A stretch of 64,000 nucleotides of DNA from Berberis thunbergii (Eukaryota; Streptophyta; Magnoliopsida; Ranunculales; Berberidaceae): the NCBI GenBank assembly GCA_003290165.1, contig QNQO01006985.1:1-64000 (forward strand), written 5' to 3'. A program made the translations under genes and the position numbers. This document shows, one piece after another, positions 10,701 through 23,581 of this stretch. Under the pieces are notes generated by a model. That model was given only the letters and a program-made list of their open reading frames with translations. It was not told the origin of the DNA and did no database searches. Numbering within the stretch: the stretch's first letter is position 1; every line of letters starts with the position of its first letter.

Positions 10701-13440
10701 TTTCAAGTGAACCATTTTGTGGACAGGCAGCATAGAGTTATACTGTAATATCATAATTAGGTTGCAGTTTCCGACAATAAAAAGTATGTATATGCATTTG
10801 TTCACATCTTTGGTTTATTAGTTAAAATAAAACAAGAGATGGGCAGCTGGTAGCAATAAGACATTAGGCCGCAAAAAAGATAGAACTACAACCCATCCAG
10901 AAACAAAATACAATTGAAAAGAAACTTCTGAGATCCAGCCATCCTGAGCGAAAGTCATGGAGACACTTAAACAGAGTGCCGATATATTGATTTCTATATA
11001 TGATGGTGAAGCTTTATTACAACTTGATCACATAATTACAACCCATCCATTACACTTAGTTCCAGTTGTGGTTGGGGCAGTGATAGGCTTCCTTCAGTGA
11101 ACTGGTAATTTCTCCTGTTCCATCCATGAGAGAGAGGGCTTGAGGGTAGATAACTAAAAAATCGAGCTAACCTGGTTGATTAGCAATTTTGCCAACTTCT
11201 TCGGTCCCATTGGACCAATTTAGCATAGCCGAGTTCAGAACTTAAATATTAGCTGAATCATTCCTATGTATAGTATGGTCTTAGCATTTGTCTGAAGTCG
11301 CAAAGCAAGTAAATCTATATTTTCTTGTCCTAGGTTAATTCCAACTCAGACCATGAACATAGTGTCAGTCAAGTAGTGATACAGGCGGAAGCAATATTGT
11401 TTTGACTTCTGATGTGCTTCCCTGTGGGATTTGACGTTAAGCTCGTCAAGAAGCCTGTTTTCTTCTTTGTTTCTACAACAAGTCTAGAGAACCAGGCTTC
11501 TAGCGCCAGGGACGCTCTCTAGCACGTGTTGGTGAGAGAGGTTGGAGAGTAAAAAAAAAAAACTTAGCACAAAAACAGATCTGAGAAAAGGGATTTTACA
11601 GTGAAGAGGAGACGAAGAACACAGATCATGAAGAGGAAGAGCACACAGATAAAAGTTCAAAAAAAATTAGCTCAAAATTAACTCGTGTACTTGGGGAACA
11701 GATCTGAGAAAGGGGAGATGGGGTGGATTAGACTGTCTCAGATCTGTCTCCTCCTTTTAATGGTGAATGGATTTTATAGCTTCGTCTCCTCCCTTCCCCA
11801 AGTACATCACAACCTTCAATTTCTCTATCACCTCAAGGCCCAAACAAACAACACAGATCATGAAGAGGAAGAGTAGGCTTGGAAAGAGAGGGAGGAGGAA
11901 AAGCTTTGTTGAGAGGAGAATTGAATTTGTTTTGGTTTTTTTATTTTATTTTTATCACTAATTCTCCTCATCACGTGCGTGAGAGCAAGGCCTCGCTCTC
12001 TAGATTTTTTCTTGTTTCTAATTGTGAGCCTCGAAAAGAAAAATTGTTTGGGTGTGCTTGATTTCTTTTTTCCCATGGAAAACACAAAACTAGTGAAGAG
12101 ATCATGGAAAAGAGGAAGAAATGAGGGGAATGGGCATGAAATTTGTGACCTCCCACCACTTATCTTCTCTCAAAGTCATGGAAGAAAACTTTGTATGGGG
12201 CTAAAATAATTTTCCATGGAAAACTCTAGAAACATGGCTATCATCAACAATATTGGATGAAATTTTTTCTCACTAGTTAACTCATATCCATTATTTTATG
12301 GGTTTCCATGGAAAAAAGTTAAAAATAAAAAAATCAAACACGCTCTTATATTGGATGTGGGTACTTTTGGATCTTGGTTGCTTTTGATTCATGTTTGTTT
12401 AAGGTACAGTTTGTTGTTGAGAAAACATGATTTTACCTTGCTTGTCATGGACTGAAATGATGTTAATTAATTTTGACTGCTAGGTTGATGTTGTTTCTTG
12501 ACGAAACATCACATGGTGGGTCCTATCTTTCATTGGTGGAGTTGTTTGCAGATAGTGGAGATCTTTGAGGTCATAAAGCTAATATGTCCTTTGACGAAAG
12601 CCTCATTTCATCTTTTATAACTTTGGCTCATTCATTGCATTATCTCTTGGCGCTGATGCATCAATGATAAATGACGTACTACTCCTTGTTTTGACAAATA
12701 ATTACTACACTAAATGCTCCTTGTTTCCAATTCCTCTTAATGTTTGTAATCTACTGCTTTTGAATTTATTTAGCATGTGGAAAAATATTCTGTGGGTTCC
12801 AGCTAGACAAGTATGTTGCCAAAATTACGAAGAATGCATATTAAAATTGTCACTGAAGTGATGGATAAGATATCATCCTAAACTGAGATATGTATACAGT
12901 GGAACCTTATTTACAACATACATCCATCCTGTTGATATTGCCATCTAATGGATTATAGCTTCAAAACTTTTCCAGCATAATCACGTTGTTGTAGCTGATT
13001 GACACATTTAAGCAGTGCGCTTTACTCTTCTTCTTTTTATTATCCGATGTTCTTGAAATTTATCCTCTGTGTTAGATTTCTAACCATCATTTGTGTTAAT
13101 TCGAGCTGCATTATTAAATCCATAATGCCTCTCCGATGACCGTGAATAGGTAAGCAATGAAATTATATGATTCGAGTATGTTAATTGAATTGCTTTTTGG
13201 GTGTCAAGGTTCTTCTCATTGTCTAGCACATACGGAATCCAGTGACATAAAAGCATAAAATTAATTATCTAATTCTTGTACAACAATTGGTGAACAATGT
13301 AGGGAATTTTCATTTCTGATGTAATTTATTTGCATAATCACACACATTCAGCCTACTGATTCTCCCCTGCCTCCCAAAAAAAGTCACTATATTCTATATA
13401 CAAATAAAATTCACTCAGTTGGTTCAATGCTTGGTCGATG
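7730..13440. other. long intergenic stretch without a supported gene
   Basis: Only short, unrecognised frames. Visible structure: a 48-bp tandem duplication at 9314-9409; a T run near 9882-9891; a C run near 10509-10519; scattered repeats of the phrase ACACAGATCATGAAGAGGAA (about 11620 and 11849); an inverted pair GTACTTGGGGA/TCCCCAAGTAC near 11687 and 11794; and several TTCCATGGAA palindromes between 12070 and 12315. It is probably old transposon debris that I cannot classify. Confidence 0.4.
9314..9409. repeat. 48-bp tandem duplication
   Basis: Two adjacent 48-bp copies starting GAGCCAATG at 9314 and at 9362, nearly identical, in one open frame (repeated peptide TEGVSCRFRGKF). Confidence 0.9.
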
Positions 13441-13455
13441 ATATGTGTGGTAGTG

Positions 13456-15457
13456 TTAGTGTGATGGTGCTATGTTCCTTGTACCATTGCTCTTGGGGTG
13501 GTGATTTCTTTCCAGCAATCCTTCCAAGATTACCTTTTTCTTGTACTGCTTTGAATACATTGTGTCTGGGCTATCTGAATTGGATTTATTAACGGTAATG
13601 TTGTCTTGGTTGGATTTGATGACGAAGGATGGGATGAAATAGAGGCAAGCAGAGGTGCAGAGGATGGCACACATCTTACCCCACAAGATAGTCATAGCAA
13701 GTATAACCATTATTATTGGCATCCCCAACACTGCATCCCGTCTTGTTTTAGCACTTTGGACCCTAGCACTGTGCTCCTTGTGTCTGTGTGGCCGCAGAAG
13801 TAATGCTGAAGAGAATGAGACATCGGCAAGGGTAGTATTAGATGGTAAAAGCTGTTTTCGTGGCAGTTTATGCTGATTGAACAAAGATTTTCTGTTATGG
13901 TTTGTTTGTTCTTTAGCAATTGAAATGGAGTGAGTTGGGGTAGACAACTGTTGTTGGTCAGGAACTAGACTATGAGCCTGGGCCACGTCTACGTCTTGGA
14001 GGATTAAGGTGCTCCTGTTTTGTTGCTTCTGTCCCTGATTCAATAAAAAAAACATGGAGGATTAGCAAAAGTTGCTGAAATAATTTTTATTTTGCCATCA
14101 AGATTATTGACTGGATGCATAAGGCCAGGAGCAGGAGCAGCCAATGTACATGGACAGCTTACCGAGCATATTTATTGTTAGTCGTTCTTTTGGTCAGGGT
14201 TTGATTCGAGTCTTAGGTTGGACCACAGAATTAAAAAGTAATAATAATAATTAAATAAATAAAAATCTAATAGTGATTGGGATTACCAAGGAATGGAGGA
14301 AAAAGAAAAACTAGTGAATTATTATTGTCTGCTGTTTTGATAAATATATAAACAATCTCAAAACCTACTCTCCCACATCCATAAACAGCCATAGCAGTGT
14401 CTGAAATAATCAAATCATGAAACCAAGGAAGACTTTGCTCGCGTCCACCCCCAAAAATTTAGTGTTTCTAGTTGACAGTTTCAAGTGTTGACAGACTTGC
14501 TCCACAAGGAATGTTGACAGTTACCACAACTTCAATCTACCGCGTTCATCTTTTCTTTACACCGCACTGCATTCATCTCGTACCGTAATGTTACAATGTC
14601 CCAAAACACTAGTATTAGTGCAACATGCAACTTTGAACACATATGTTGTTGATGCGTGCAGTTCAGGATGTGTATGGGTGTTAAGTGGTACGGATCTGGG
14701 GGGGGGGGGGGGGGGGGGGGGGCTCCTGCACACAAAGCACAGGATGACGTCCTGCGCATGACCCCCCCCCAATCCCTCATGTTAATGACCGATGTGTAAT
14801 GATGTCTCACTTGCCCACGGTTGTGCGACTGATCAGCAAAATAAAAGGTATGCCACAACCACCAGTCACGACTTCTCTCTTCCCACCTTCACTACCACCA
14901 ATTGATACCCACATACCCAAACCTTCATTGGATGATTACTAGTTATAGTTTTATTAATCACGCATGTCCTAAACCTAAACCTTAACCTTCATTGGATGAT
15001 TGCTTCATGCAAATCTTGATTATCACGATACAATATTGGATAGATTTGAATTTGCATCTTGATGACACTATACTTTTGGAAGGGCATGTACACAATGATT
15101 TGATCGATTTTACATGAAGACATCAATGAAAGATAGGCATACCTTGTTCGCAAAAGTATCATCATCATTGTGTGATTTCACAGACTCTTCAACTGCTGAA
15201 GCTCCATCGTGGTTTGTCACTCCTTTGGTTTTTTTATGATAGATCATGGGAGGAGTATCAACCACCTCCGGAACAGTTTTACCTCTGTGATTCTTTGACC
15301 GAGTTTTAACCCACAAAGTCATGGAGAATTTGTGGGTGTTCCGAGTTGGTAATGCATGATCATCCTCATGGGAAAAGCCGAAACATGTGAGAAAACACCA
15401 ACATCTCTTGCGTCTTTTGACCTCCTGATTTTCAAGTTTCATCTCCTCTCTAGGCAT
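13456..15457 (-). CDS. small predicted membrane protein, At5g23160-like
   Basis: Two minus-strand exons, 15457-15143 and 14034-13456, joined in phase 0 (donor AAG|GTATGC; acceptor after a T-rich tract ending TTGAATCAG), encode 297 residues. The N-terminus is basic and then Cys/Phe-rich (CWCFLTCFGFS, residues 19-29), a pattern I associate with the uncharacterised Arabidopsis At5g23160 family. A hydrophobic region at about 206-242 (VLGMPIIMVILAMTILWGK and CAILCTSACLYFIPSF) would form one or two membrane helices near the C-terminus; the middle is polar and low in structure. No enzyme motif is seen and the function is unknown. Position supports the call: in Arabidopsis this gene lies near CLPP2 and CYP86B1. 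The splice joint is inferred from motifs only, and the intron is 1.1 kb with a G run of about 23. Confidence 0.6.
14699..14770. repeat. G homopolymer and nearby C run
   Basis: About 23 consecutive G from 14699, followed 40 bases later by a run of 9 C. They can pair on one strand and lie in the intron of the At5g23160-like gene. Confidence 0.85.
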
Positions 15458-16125
15458 AGATGATGAAGAAGTAAGAGATAGAAGATTGAAGGAGAAGAAT
15501 GAGTGAGTCTGAATAGTCTTCGCTTCCTGACCTGGTCTTCGTGTTCGACTTTGGCTATATTAAAGTTTTTTCTTCAGAAACGTGAAACAGCAACAAGTTA
15601 GAAAACACAGTATTCGAATAGACAATTGGGAGTGATTAGTATACTAATTAATTAGCTCTTCACTTAACCATCAATCTGATTATTTTTAGCCAATTACTTT
15701 TGCATGTTTATGTTGGATAGTCAAAGTTTTAGAGGGCCGAGAGGAATTACAAACCAACCTTCATTTGGTATTCATGTTATTTTCTGCCATGTGCAATTTT
15801 TTAAACAAATAATTCTTATTGTAATGCTGAAGTGGATATTTTGTATATATCTACATGAATCTCGGTGTAAATTTCTTCAAATCTAGTATTTCTCGCTTAT
15901 CTTTTTCTTATGCAATCTTAAATTGGAATTAAAAGGCTAGGTATTGAATCGTTAAAAATTTACTACTCATACCTTGGTGATAGTGCTTGAAGGATTTATA
16001 TTACAATAATGTTTGATGCATAAATATAATGAGTTTGTGTAACGGGAATAAAAAAAAACTTTTGCTACTCCTTATAATTTTATCATGATTCTAATATATA
16101 CAAGGATTCCTTAATATGGATTGAT
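15458..16125. other. 5' flank of the At5g23160-like gene, no other feature
   Basis: AT-rich sequence upstream of the minus-strand gene. No coding frame of note and no clear LTR edge for the gypsy relic that follows. Confidence 0.4.
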
Positions 16126-17075
16126 GATGCATCAAAGTACACTTTCACCAATGCCATACATACACGTGGCAGAAAGCGCCAATCACCAGGATCATTAGGC
16201 CAGCTCATGAAACTCAAGAAGGTTAAAGCCAAAAATAGAGGCTCGGGCAAGGCCCACTATAAGAAGATGTAATCAAAGCTCGAATTCAAGCTTGAACGAA
16301 TCAAAGCCCAAATTCAGACCCCACATGAGTTCTCTCATAAAAAATAGGAACGTTACACCAAAAAAGAATCGTGCAATGAGTTACGTCTCCATGGACGCAT
16401 CTTCATCAAGGAGACTTTTACGAGAAACATCTCCTACCGTTGCGCCTCACATGCTTAAGTTACTTAAAGAATTAACCGCAACCATCATAAAAAGTAAAGG
16501 AAACATTCGACATAGGTATGCAACTTTAATTGAGTTTTGTCCAGATTTGTTTCCTTCTTTAAACAGAGTTGCTGACTTAAGCATCAGAGTGCCTTTGACC
16601 ACCAAAAAGGTGGTTCTTGGCAGTCGTGGGGAATGGCAAGTTTCCTTTCTAAAAAGAAGATCCACAGTAACGAAGTTTACCAAAATCTGATAAATGATCA
16701 ACAAGCTGTTTGAACAAATGACAATCCCTACAGACCCTCAACCCGGTGACGATAACAATAACTCTCCTATTGGCGACAATGTATCATAAGCAGTTCTCGA
16801 ACAAGATGCAACCCAAATCATCGGGCCAATGGCACCCGAGGACCAAGATCCACAACATGCAATAGCCTAGACAACTTAGACATCCGGTGACGCCACCACG
16901 GATCCTTGGGTAGACCTGCTTATGGTCTAAATGAATTACATGACAAAGATGCTAGAAAAAATCACCTAAGAGCGCATACAGCCAGTTGATTTTATCAATG
17001 CACCGCCCCAGCAAAACTCCCCCAACCAAACTCAAGGGAGTGACGAAGTCCCAATAGAACCTCAATAGGGAAACC

Positions 17076-18591
17076 TAGGGTGGGCAAACGGGTCGAGGAT
17101 CCGCGGGTTCAAAACAAACCAGACCATTTTGATCTAAACGGTCCGGATTTTAATTTTATATTTTTAGATTCGGTCCGGATCCATTATAAAACGGTCCGGT
17201 CCCGGTTCCTATTTTTTAAAAAGAAACGGTCCGGGTAAAACCGTTTCAAATCACATTTACTAAAAAAAAAACCTAAGTATTGTACTTTAGGTTTCTCCCA
17301 AAAAAAACCTAAAATCACATCGACATTGAGGCAGCAGATGGCGGTGGAGTCGACATCGACATCGACTCTAAGGGTTTCTAATGGTGTCTCTGTCTCGAGA
17401 AGAAACAGCAACAGCGAGACCAAGAAGAAAGCCACCACCACCACCAGCAGCAGATGGTGGAGACGATGAAGATGACTGGTTCTTGGGCGGAGGTAGAGGT
17501 GGAGTCGGAGACGATGAAGATGACTGGTTCTGATTCTTGGGCTGAGGCAGAGGTGGAGTTGGAGACACCATTAGAAACCCTTGGAAATGAACGAAACTCT
17601 CGTAAACGAAGATAACCACCAGCAGCAGCGGTGTTTGAAGAACCAGAGAGACCAAAACCAGTGTCTCCAAAGAAGAGCTTATCAGATCTAATGAACACAA
17701 TTGGTTTCTTATGGTAGATCCAACAACACCACAATGTCCACCAGTTCCGATTCAAGCTCCAATGCTAGTGGTGGTGGTGATGCTAATTACATCCAACATA
17801 TAGTTTCAAAGACAAACACGCCTGCAGGTGTGGCCATCAAGTATGGCGTTGAGGTATAAATCTTATCTTTTTCTACTCTTTCTGATTGTGATTTTTACAG
17901 TGATTTTTCTTTCTTTTGGGTTTCTAATAGTTCTAATTATCATTTCACTTTAAGGGGAATCTTGAATCTTCAATGTTTGAAGAAGTCAGATTACTAGAAC
18001 TGTATGTCTAAATCGATGTATTATACACTCCTAATTATAAGTAAACACCTAGGTGTATAGAACTCCTAATCCAATAGCAGAATGGGTTTTAACCCCTTGA
18101 GAATGTCATGTCCTAAAGTAAAAAATTGTACAAAACAAACATTGTGTTGTTGTGAATATTCCAGGAGTTGTTGAGATTACAGTTGGGATGACCCTTTATG
18201 TGTTTCGATTCAATGTCCATTATATTGGAACTTGACGCCATGTGCAAAAGTTTAGGTTCCTATAACAATGTTTGGGATTGAACGTTCGTCAAATTGGAAA
18301 GAAGATCAGTGCTTTTCAACCCCATTGAATTGTCTTGGAACTTGTTGGGATGTGATAACCCAAAGTTTCTTGGTAGGAGGAGCATGATTTGGTGTTCTTG
18401 TTGCAATTTTGTTGTACATTTTTCATTTTGGAACCGTAGGAACTGGACCGTTCCAAATGGTTCGAGTTAGGTTCGGTCCCAATGTTCAAAATAAGGGAAT
18501 CCGGATCGGATCGGACCCGATCCGTTAAATTAAAACGGTCCGAGTTAGGTTCCTCAAAATTTGGAACCAATCCGGACTGTGCCCACCCCTA
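17076..18591. mobile_element. non-autonomous hAT element, 1516 bp, nested in gypsy gag
   Basis: Left end TAGGGTGGGCAAAC, right end (complement) TAGGGGTGGGCACAG, flanked by a perfect 8-bp target duplication GGGAAACC (17068-17075 and 18592-18599), diagnostic of hAT. Subterminal zones are crowded with ACGGTCCGG-type words on both sides, as expected for transposase-binding sites. No BED finger or transposase is present. The last 150 bp closely match the right end of the larger hAT at 25625-29322, so that family probably mobilised it. The interior (17380-17860) carries foreign-looking GC-richer sequence, including a 48/54-bp tandem duplication around 17464-17567. Confidence 0.92.
17734..17853 (+). 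pseudogene. possible captured exon inside the non-autonomous hAT
   Basis: An ATG opens a 40-codon frame that ends exactly at a good donor (GAG|GTATAA). It is Ser/Asn/Gly-rich at first, then YIQHIVSKTNTPAGVAIKYG. I do not recognise it. It could be a captured host exon or the N-terminus of a lost hAT-linked protein. Confidence 0.3.
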
Positions 18592-18819
18592 GGGAAACCT
18601 CCAGATCAATAAACTCCTCCAAGGCAAGACTCCATAGTGTAACAAAACGTTTGCTAAAATCCTGTTCAAAATTGGGGACACTGATCCCAACGTATTGTAG
18701 CCAAGCTGTCGTCTCCGACTCCCTCATGATAACTCCCATGCCGAAAAATTCACTCCACCAAGTTCGGAGTATATGATGGTACCACTGACCCAACAGATCA
18801 CCTAAGACACTTCCACCAC

Positions 18820-19164
18820 ATGATGGCATTAAAGAAGACCACAGAGTCGATCCTGTGCAGAACATTCCTGACTAGCCTTACCTCCATGGCAATGAATTGG
18901 TTCAACAGCCTACCACCAAGGTCAATTGACTCCTTCAAGGCGTTAGCCACCACCTTTATCACAAGATTCAATGGAAGTCAACGGATGAGGAAAGGACCAC
19001 ACTACCTCCTCTGTGTCAAGCAGAAGTCTGAAGAAAGGATACGAGAATATGTCACTCATTTCACCAAGGAAATGATAATGATCGATGGATGCAACGATAA
19101 CATAGTCGCCACAACTTTCATCGTCGGGTTGAAGATGGGCCTATTTTTTACGCTCTCAACTTAG
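18820..19164 (+). pseudogene. gypsy gag (retrotransposon gag domain) fragment
   Basis: A 114-codon open stretch with the classic gag pattern: a Trp before SLPPRSIDSFKALATTFITRF, then KQKSEERIREYVTHFTKEM and a FIVGLKMG helix. Upstream, gag in the same element is interrupted by stops and by the hAT insertion. Downstream, the frame resumes near 19170 as NMAVLLKIAQKPSSLEDMK and runs to the Cys-His motif near 19600. Structural capsid-like protein of the former element; not functional. Confidence 0.75.
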
Positions 19165-20404
19165 AACCTCCAAAAAACATGGCGGTCTTGCTGAAAATAG
19201 CCCAAAAACCCAGTTCTCTTGAAGATATGAAAGCTGCCAGGAGAAAAAATGAACAGGAAATGGAAATCATTCAAGAAAATGGGAAAGGAAATAAGAAAGA
19301 AGTCGAGATGATGGAACATGGGAAGATAGCGGTCAATCAAATAAACATTGGAATGGCGAAAGGACCGAATCCAACAAGCGAGAATCCAAAAAGTCGCAAT
19401 CGGCACAACCCAGTCACGCGTGGATAACCAATGTAATGAAAAGGCATACAAACCATACAAGGCCTTGAAGACAAGTTGGACCAACATCCTGAAGTGCATG
19501 GTGAATTGGGAGAATGTCAACTAGCCACCCAGGACGAGAGATGAAACCTAGAAGGAAGAAACAAAAACAAGTATTGTTCATTCCATAGGGATCACGGGCA
19601 TGATAATGAAGACTGCTACAAGCTTAAAGAAGAAATCAAACATTGGATTCAAAGAGGATGACTCGATGTATTCATTGCAATGCCAGATAAGCAGCTCGAA
19701 GGAAAAGAAAAGGCAGATACCACTGCTATAGGATCGAAAGAACAATCTAGGGAACTGGTATACACCTTACATTGCATCCACCCAAGCAAAAACACACCTC
19801 CTCCTCGAGCAGATCTATATCGAAGTAAGAGAACTAACACTTTGAAGACGCTTGCACCAATCGACTCAAGGACTACAAACGAATGTAAACTCAATCCGAA
19901 TTACCAACGAAAGAATTAACGAGAATAGACTCCATCAAATCTCAGCAGGCAACGTCAAACAATGTACTAATCGGAGCATGATCGAATAGTTTGGCACTGA
20001 TATGGGAGTGATCGATCAAACCAATATTGTTTGGCTATCGGATTAGAAAACACCTCAAGTCAATTAACTTCAATGATGAATGGCGAACAGGAGGAATAGC
20101 GGATCAGGCGACAGAGGACATAGATTAAACGAGAAAAAACAACAAAAGCGTGAACCTCCAACACGAGGATAGACATCAACTAAGCAATGATCAAAAGGAT
20201 AAAGCAAATCACTCCCCAATATAGCAAAACTGCTCCAGAAAAATGACCGTTAGGAATGGTCGAAACATCCAAAATGGAAAATCAACAAAATTACAAATTC
20301 TTAATCATCATCCCACGAAGGATAAAAGCATCAAAATGAATCCATGTAAAACAATCAGCATAGCCAAAAGGAATCAGAACGCAAATCGGATACATATAAT
20401 AAAC

Positions 20405-21200
20405 TTATGGTCTTATCAACCAATGGAGTAAAAGTTGGACGAACGAGTCAACTAAATAAAAGCAACGTTGGCTCGATTAGAACGTCGAACCAACGAAGTA
20501 AAAGTTGGACGGATGAGTCAACTAAGTAAAAGCAACTTTGGGTTGACTAGAACGTTGAACCAACGAATTAAAAGTTGGACGAATGAGTCAACTAAGTAAA
20601 AACAACTTCGGCTCGACTAGAACGTCGAACCAATGAAGTAAAAGTTGGACGAACGAGTCAACTAAATAAAAGCAACTTCGGCTCGACTAGAACATCGAAC
20701 CAACGAAGTAAAAGTTGAACGAGCAAGTCAACTAAGTAAAAGCAACTTTGGCTCGACTAGAACATCGAACCAACGAAATAAAAGTTGGACGAGCAAGTCA
20801 ACTAAGTAAAAGTAACTTCGGGTCGACTAGAACATTGAAGCAACAAAGTAAAAGTTGGACAAACTAGTCAACTAAGTAAAATCAACTTCGGGTTGACTAG
20901 AACGTCGAACCAACAAAGTAAAAGTTGGACGAACTAGTAAACTAAGTAAAAGCAACTTCGGGTTGACTAGAACATCAAACCAATGAAGTAAAAGTTGGAC
21001 GAATGAATCAACTAAGTAAAAGCAACTTCGGGTCAACTGAAATGTCGAACCAACGAAGTAAAAGTTTGATGAACGAGTCAACTAAATAAAAATAACTTTG
21101 GGTCAACTAGAATGTCGAACCAACGAAGTAAAAGTCGAACGAACGAGTCAACTAAATAAAGTAACTCCGGGTCGACTGAAACGAACCAAGGAAGCGAAAG
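20405..21200. repeat. 70-bp minisatellite, about 11 units, degenerating rightward
   Basis: The phrase GTAAAAGTTGGAC recurs with exact 70-bp spacing at 20431, 20501, 20571, 20641, 20711, 20781, 20851, 20921, 20991, 21061 and 21131 (position of its AAAGTT part). Each unit also holds GAGTCAACTAAGTAAAAGC and GACTAGAACGTCGAACC. After about 21180 units shorten and decay until about 21420. There is a hint of a half-unit (about 35 bp) substructure. It lies within the gypsy relic. Confidence 0.95.
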
Positions 21201-21896
21201 TTGAATGATACAACTTCGGGTCGACTGGATCGTAGAACCAACAAAGTAAGAGTTGAGCAAATAAGCCAACTCGAAAGAAACAATTTCGTTTTGATTAGAG
21301 CATCAAATCAGCGAAGCAAAAGATGAATGAATGAGTTAACACAACTCAAGAGAGCCTCGGATCAACTAATGTGCCAGATCGACAAAGTAAAAAACAAACG
21401 AGCAAAACGGTTTTCTCATAAAAAGCTTCGAGATAACCAACACGAAGTTAACGCAGACGTATCGGAGCGTAGGAGAATTCAAATCAACAAAATTCAGGCA
21501 GGATAAAAATATAGTTGTAAAAGTCAAAGCTGGAACACAAATCATTTCGACAATAATGGCCGACCTATAAAAGGTATAGGCAACACGAACGAAGTCAACA
21601 AGACAAACTACGACTACGAAGAAAATTAAAGGAGAAAACTCATGTTATTTAATAAAAAAATATTCTATTACATTCAAGGAAGAACGTAAAGGAGCATGAG
21701 GTCAAGTGGAGGGATCCATAACATCGTCAACAACACCATCTGATGGACGAGGGGTAGCTAGATCACTGGCAGGAACTCTTTCTTCGAGAAGAAAAGGCAA
21801 TGGCTCTTCGGCCGTTGGATCATCCGAAAGGTCTTTGGCACCATCTTCATCCTCAAAGGTCTGATAGTCAAGAAGCTCAGTCCGTCCATCAAGAAT

Positions 21897-22502
21897 TCAC
21901 TGCCAATCCACTACTTCCATAATGTGAAGCATGTCCTTAACAAAAGAAAGTTCATTCCTAACCACAATAAGTTGGCCCTCAACAGTAGTAAGCATCGTGG
22001 AGGTATCTGCCTTGACCTCACCAAGTGCAGTCGTTAATTGCTCCACCCTCTTCTCGGTAATGTCATAATTGGTAAAGTGCTCTATCACAGCACTCGCAGC
22101 CTCATCATGAAGTGTCTTCTCGGTGGAAAGCTCATTTTCCACATCATGTAAGCGTACATAAACACCATCTAATTCGGTTCTTAAATATTCAAGCTCGGTC
22201 GCCGACCGATCCCGTGCACCCTCTGTTTTGACCAATGAGGCTTAACCAACCCCAGCCGCCTTGACATGTTCCGAGCATCGCACTTTTAACGCGTCGGATT
22301 GATAAAGAACATGGGAGAACACCAACAACATCATAGTGAAACTCTCCAAAGAGACCACAAGATTACGACTAGCTTGATAACCTGAACCCATCACCCTTGC
22401 GTAGGCAAGATGACGCATCCCATCCATTATATGCCCAAGGCCATCATCAAGATGAAGGCCCGAATCCAACACAGGCATCGAAAGCCTCTCCACCGAAGCC
22501 AC
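21897..22502 (-). pseudogene. antisense coiled-coil frame of the gypsy relic
   Basis: Two adjacent minus-strand open stretches: 22502-22242 (86 codons, motif SLESFTMMLLVFSHVLYQSDALKVR) and 22235-21897 (112 codons, heptad-like, ELEYLRTELDGVYVRLHDVENELS). They read as one protein with a break near 22240. Long coiled-coil proteins of this kind occur as antisense ORFs in some plant Tat-lineage gypsy elements; function unknown. It points opposite to gag. Confidence 0.45.
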
Positions 22503-23581
22503 ATTGTTATTGTTTGGATTACTTGTTGAAACCTAAAACTTGTTTTTTTTTATCAAATAATGTTTCATGTTTATTTTCATTTTTGTTTATTGGGTTAGTT
22601 TGATAATGTTGGTTGTTGTTGTTGTTGTTGTCATTGTTATTGTTCGTCGATTTTACTTATAAGTTAATGATTATTTTGCACATAGGTTCTTCTCATTGAT
22701 ATAAGATTTTGAAATACCTACAAGTGACGTTGAGAACCCAGACATACTTCAATCGTATTTGGAAAAGACCAACCTTCTAGAAGTAACAATTTTCCTAATC
22801 ATTTTCTTCATTACATTTTTTAATGTATGATTTTAATTATAATTTGTTTGATTTACTTAAAGTAGAAGCATGATGATCATTTTGATGGAAAAGTCGATAC
22901 AAATGTTGAGACTAATAAGGCTAAGTTTGAAGCCAACACTGAGGAAAGAGCACTACAAGAAGTAGTCGACGATGACGACTTATCTCTTGCAGAAGAGGCA
23001 ATGTTAAGTCTTGTATAATCCTTTTTTCACAAGTTCATTAATTTTCGTAACAAGTTTATTAGTGTTCCTAACATTTTTTTTAAGGTATTCTCGTTGAGGT
23101 CGACGTTGATAACTTGTTGCTAAGGTATTGGTAGTGATAATAACACAATTTTGATTATCACTAAATTGGAACCCGTTGATAACAGACATGAAGGAATGAA
23201 CCATTTTGGATGTGATAGGAAAGGGAAGCCTAAGAAAAATCAAAAAGGCAAAAAATGAGTTTGATACTGGCAATGGTTGATCAAGCAGTACAAAGAAGTG
23301 TGGCCACTCATTTCGTTTGAGAGAGGTGCCACAAGGTAATGACCATTGGAAGCTGCAAGTGACATGTTTCCCATCCAGAATCAGCAATCACGTCGACTGA
23401 CAGGACTTTCAATGTTGGATGTTGTTTTATGCCTTCTGAGAAGGAAAAATCGTACGCCTAATCATTGGAAAAAACTATTGGGGATTTTTTTAGCCAGATA
23501 ACTTGTCAACCGTTTTTGTCACGGAAGAGAGTTGGGTTTGATCAAAGCCATTGAACGAGTCTTCCCCAGAGTAAGGAGATT

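Larger units (their letters stand above)
16130..22504 (+). mobile_element. Ty3/gypsy relic, non-autonomous, Tat-lineage-like
   Basis: Leader and gag read on the plus strand from about 16690, broken at 17076-18591 by a hAT insertion. Gag continues at 18820-19164 and ends in a Cys-His-rich motif near 19570-19640 ([20 protein letters not shown]), typical of gypsy gag C-termini. No protease, reverse transcriptase, RNase H or integrase motif follows. Instead come about 0.8 kb of degenerate sequence, a 70-bp minisatellite (20405-21200), and an antisense coiled-coil frame (22502-21897). Minisatellites near the 3' UTR and antisense ORFs are known from the Tat group (Grande, RIRE2, Ogre relatives), hence the lineage guess. 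No LTR was found: the right side is cut where MULE copy B begins. Confidence 0.6.

Noticed and set aside
14150..14230. tRNA-like B box (GGTTTGATTCGAGTC), possible SINE
   Set aside because: No convincing A box, tail or target duplication.
20405..21200. regular direct repeats resembling an array with spacers (CRISPR-like)
   Set aside because: Units are contiguous 70-bp tandem copies with no unique spacers, in a plant transposon.
16130..22504. complete gypsy element with LTR pair
   Set aside because: I found no matching long direct repeats at the two sides and no pol domains.
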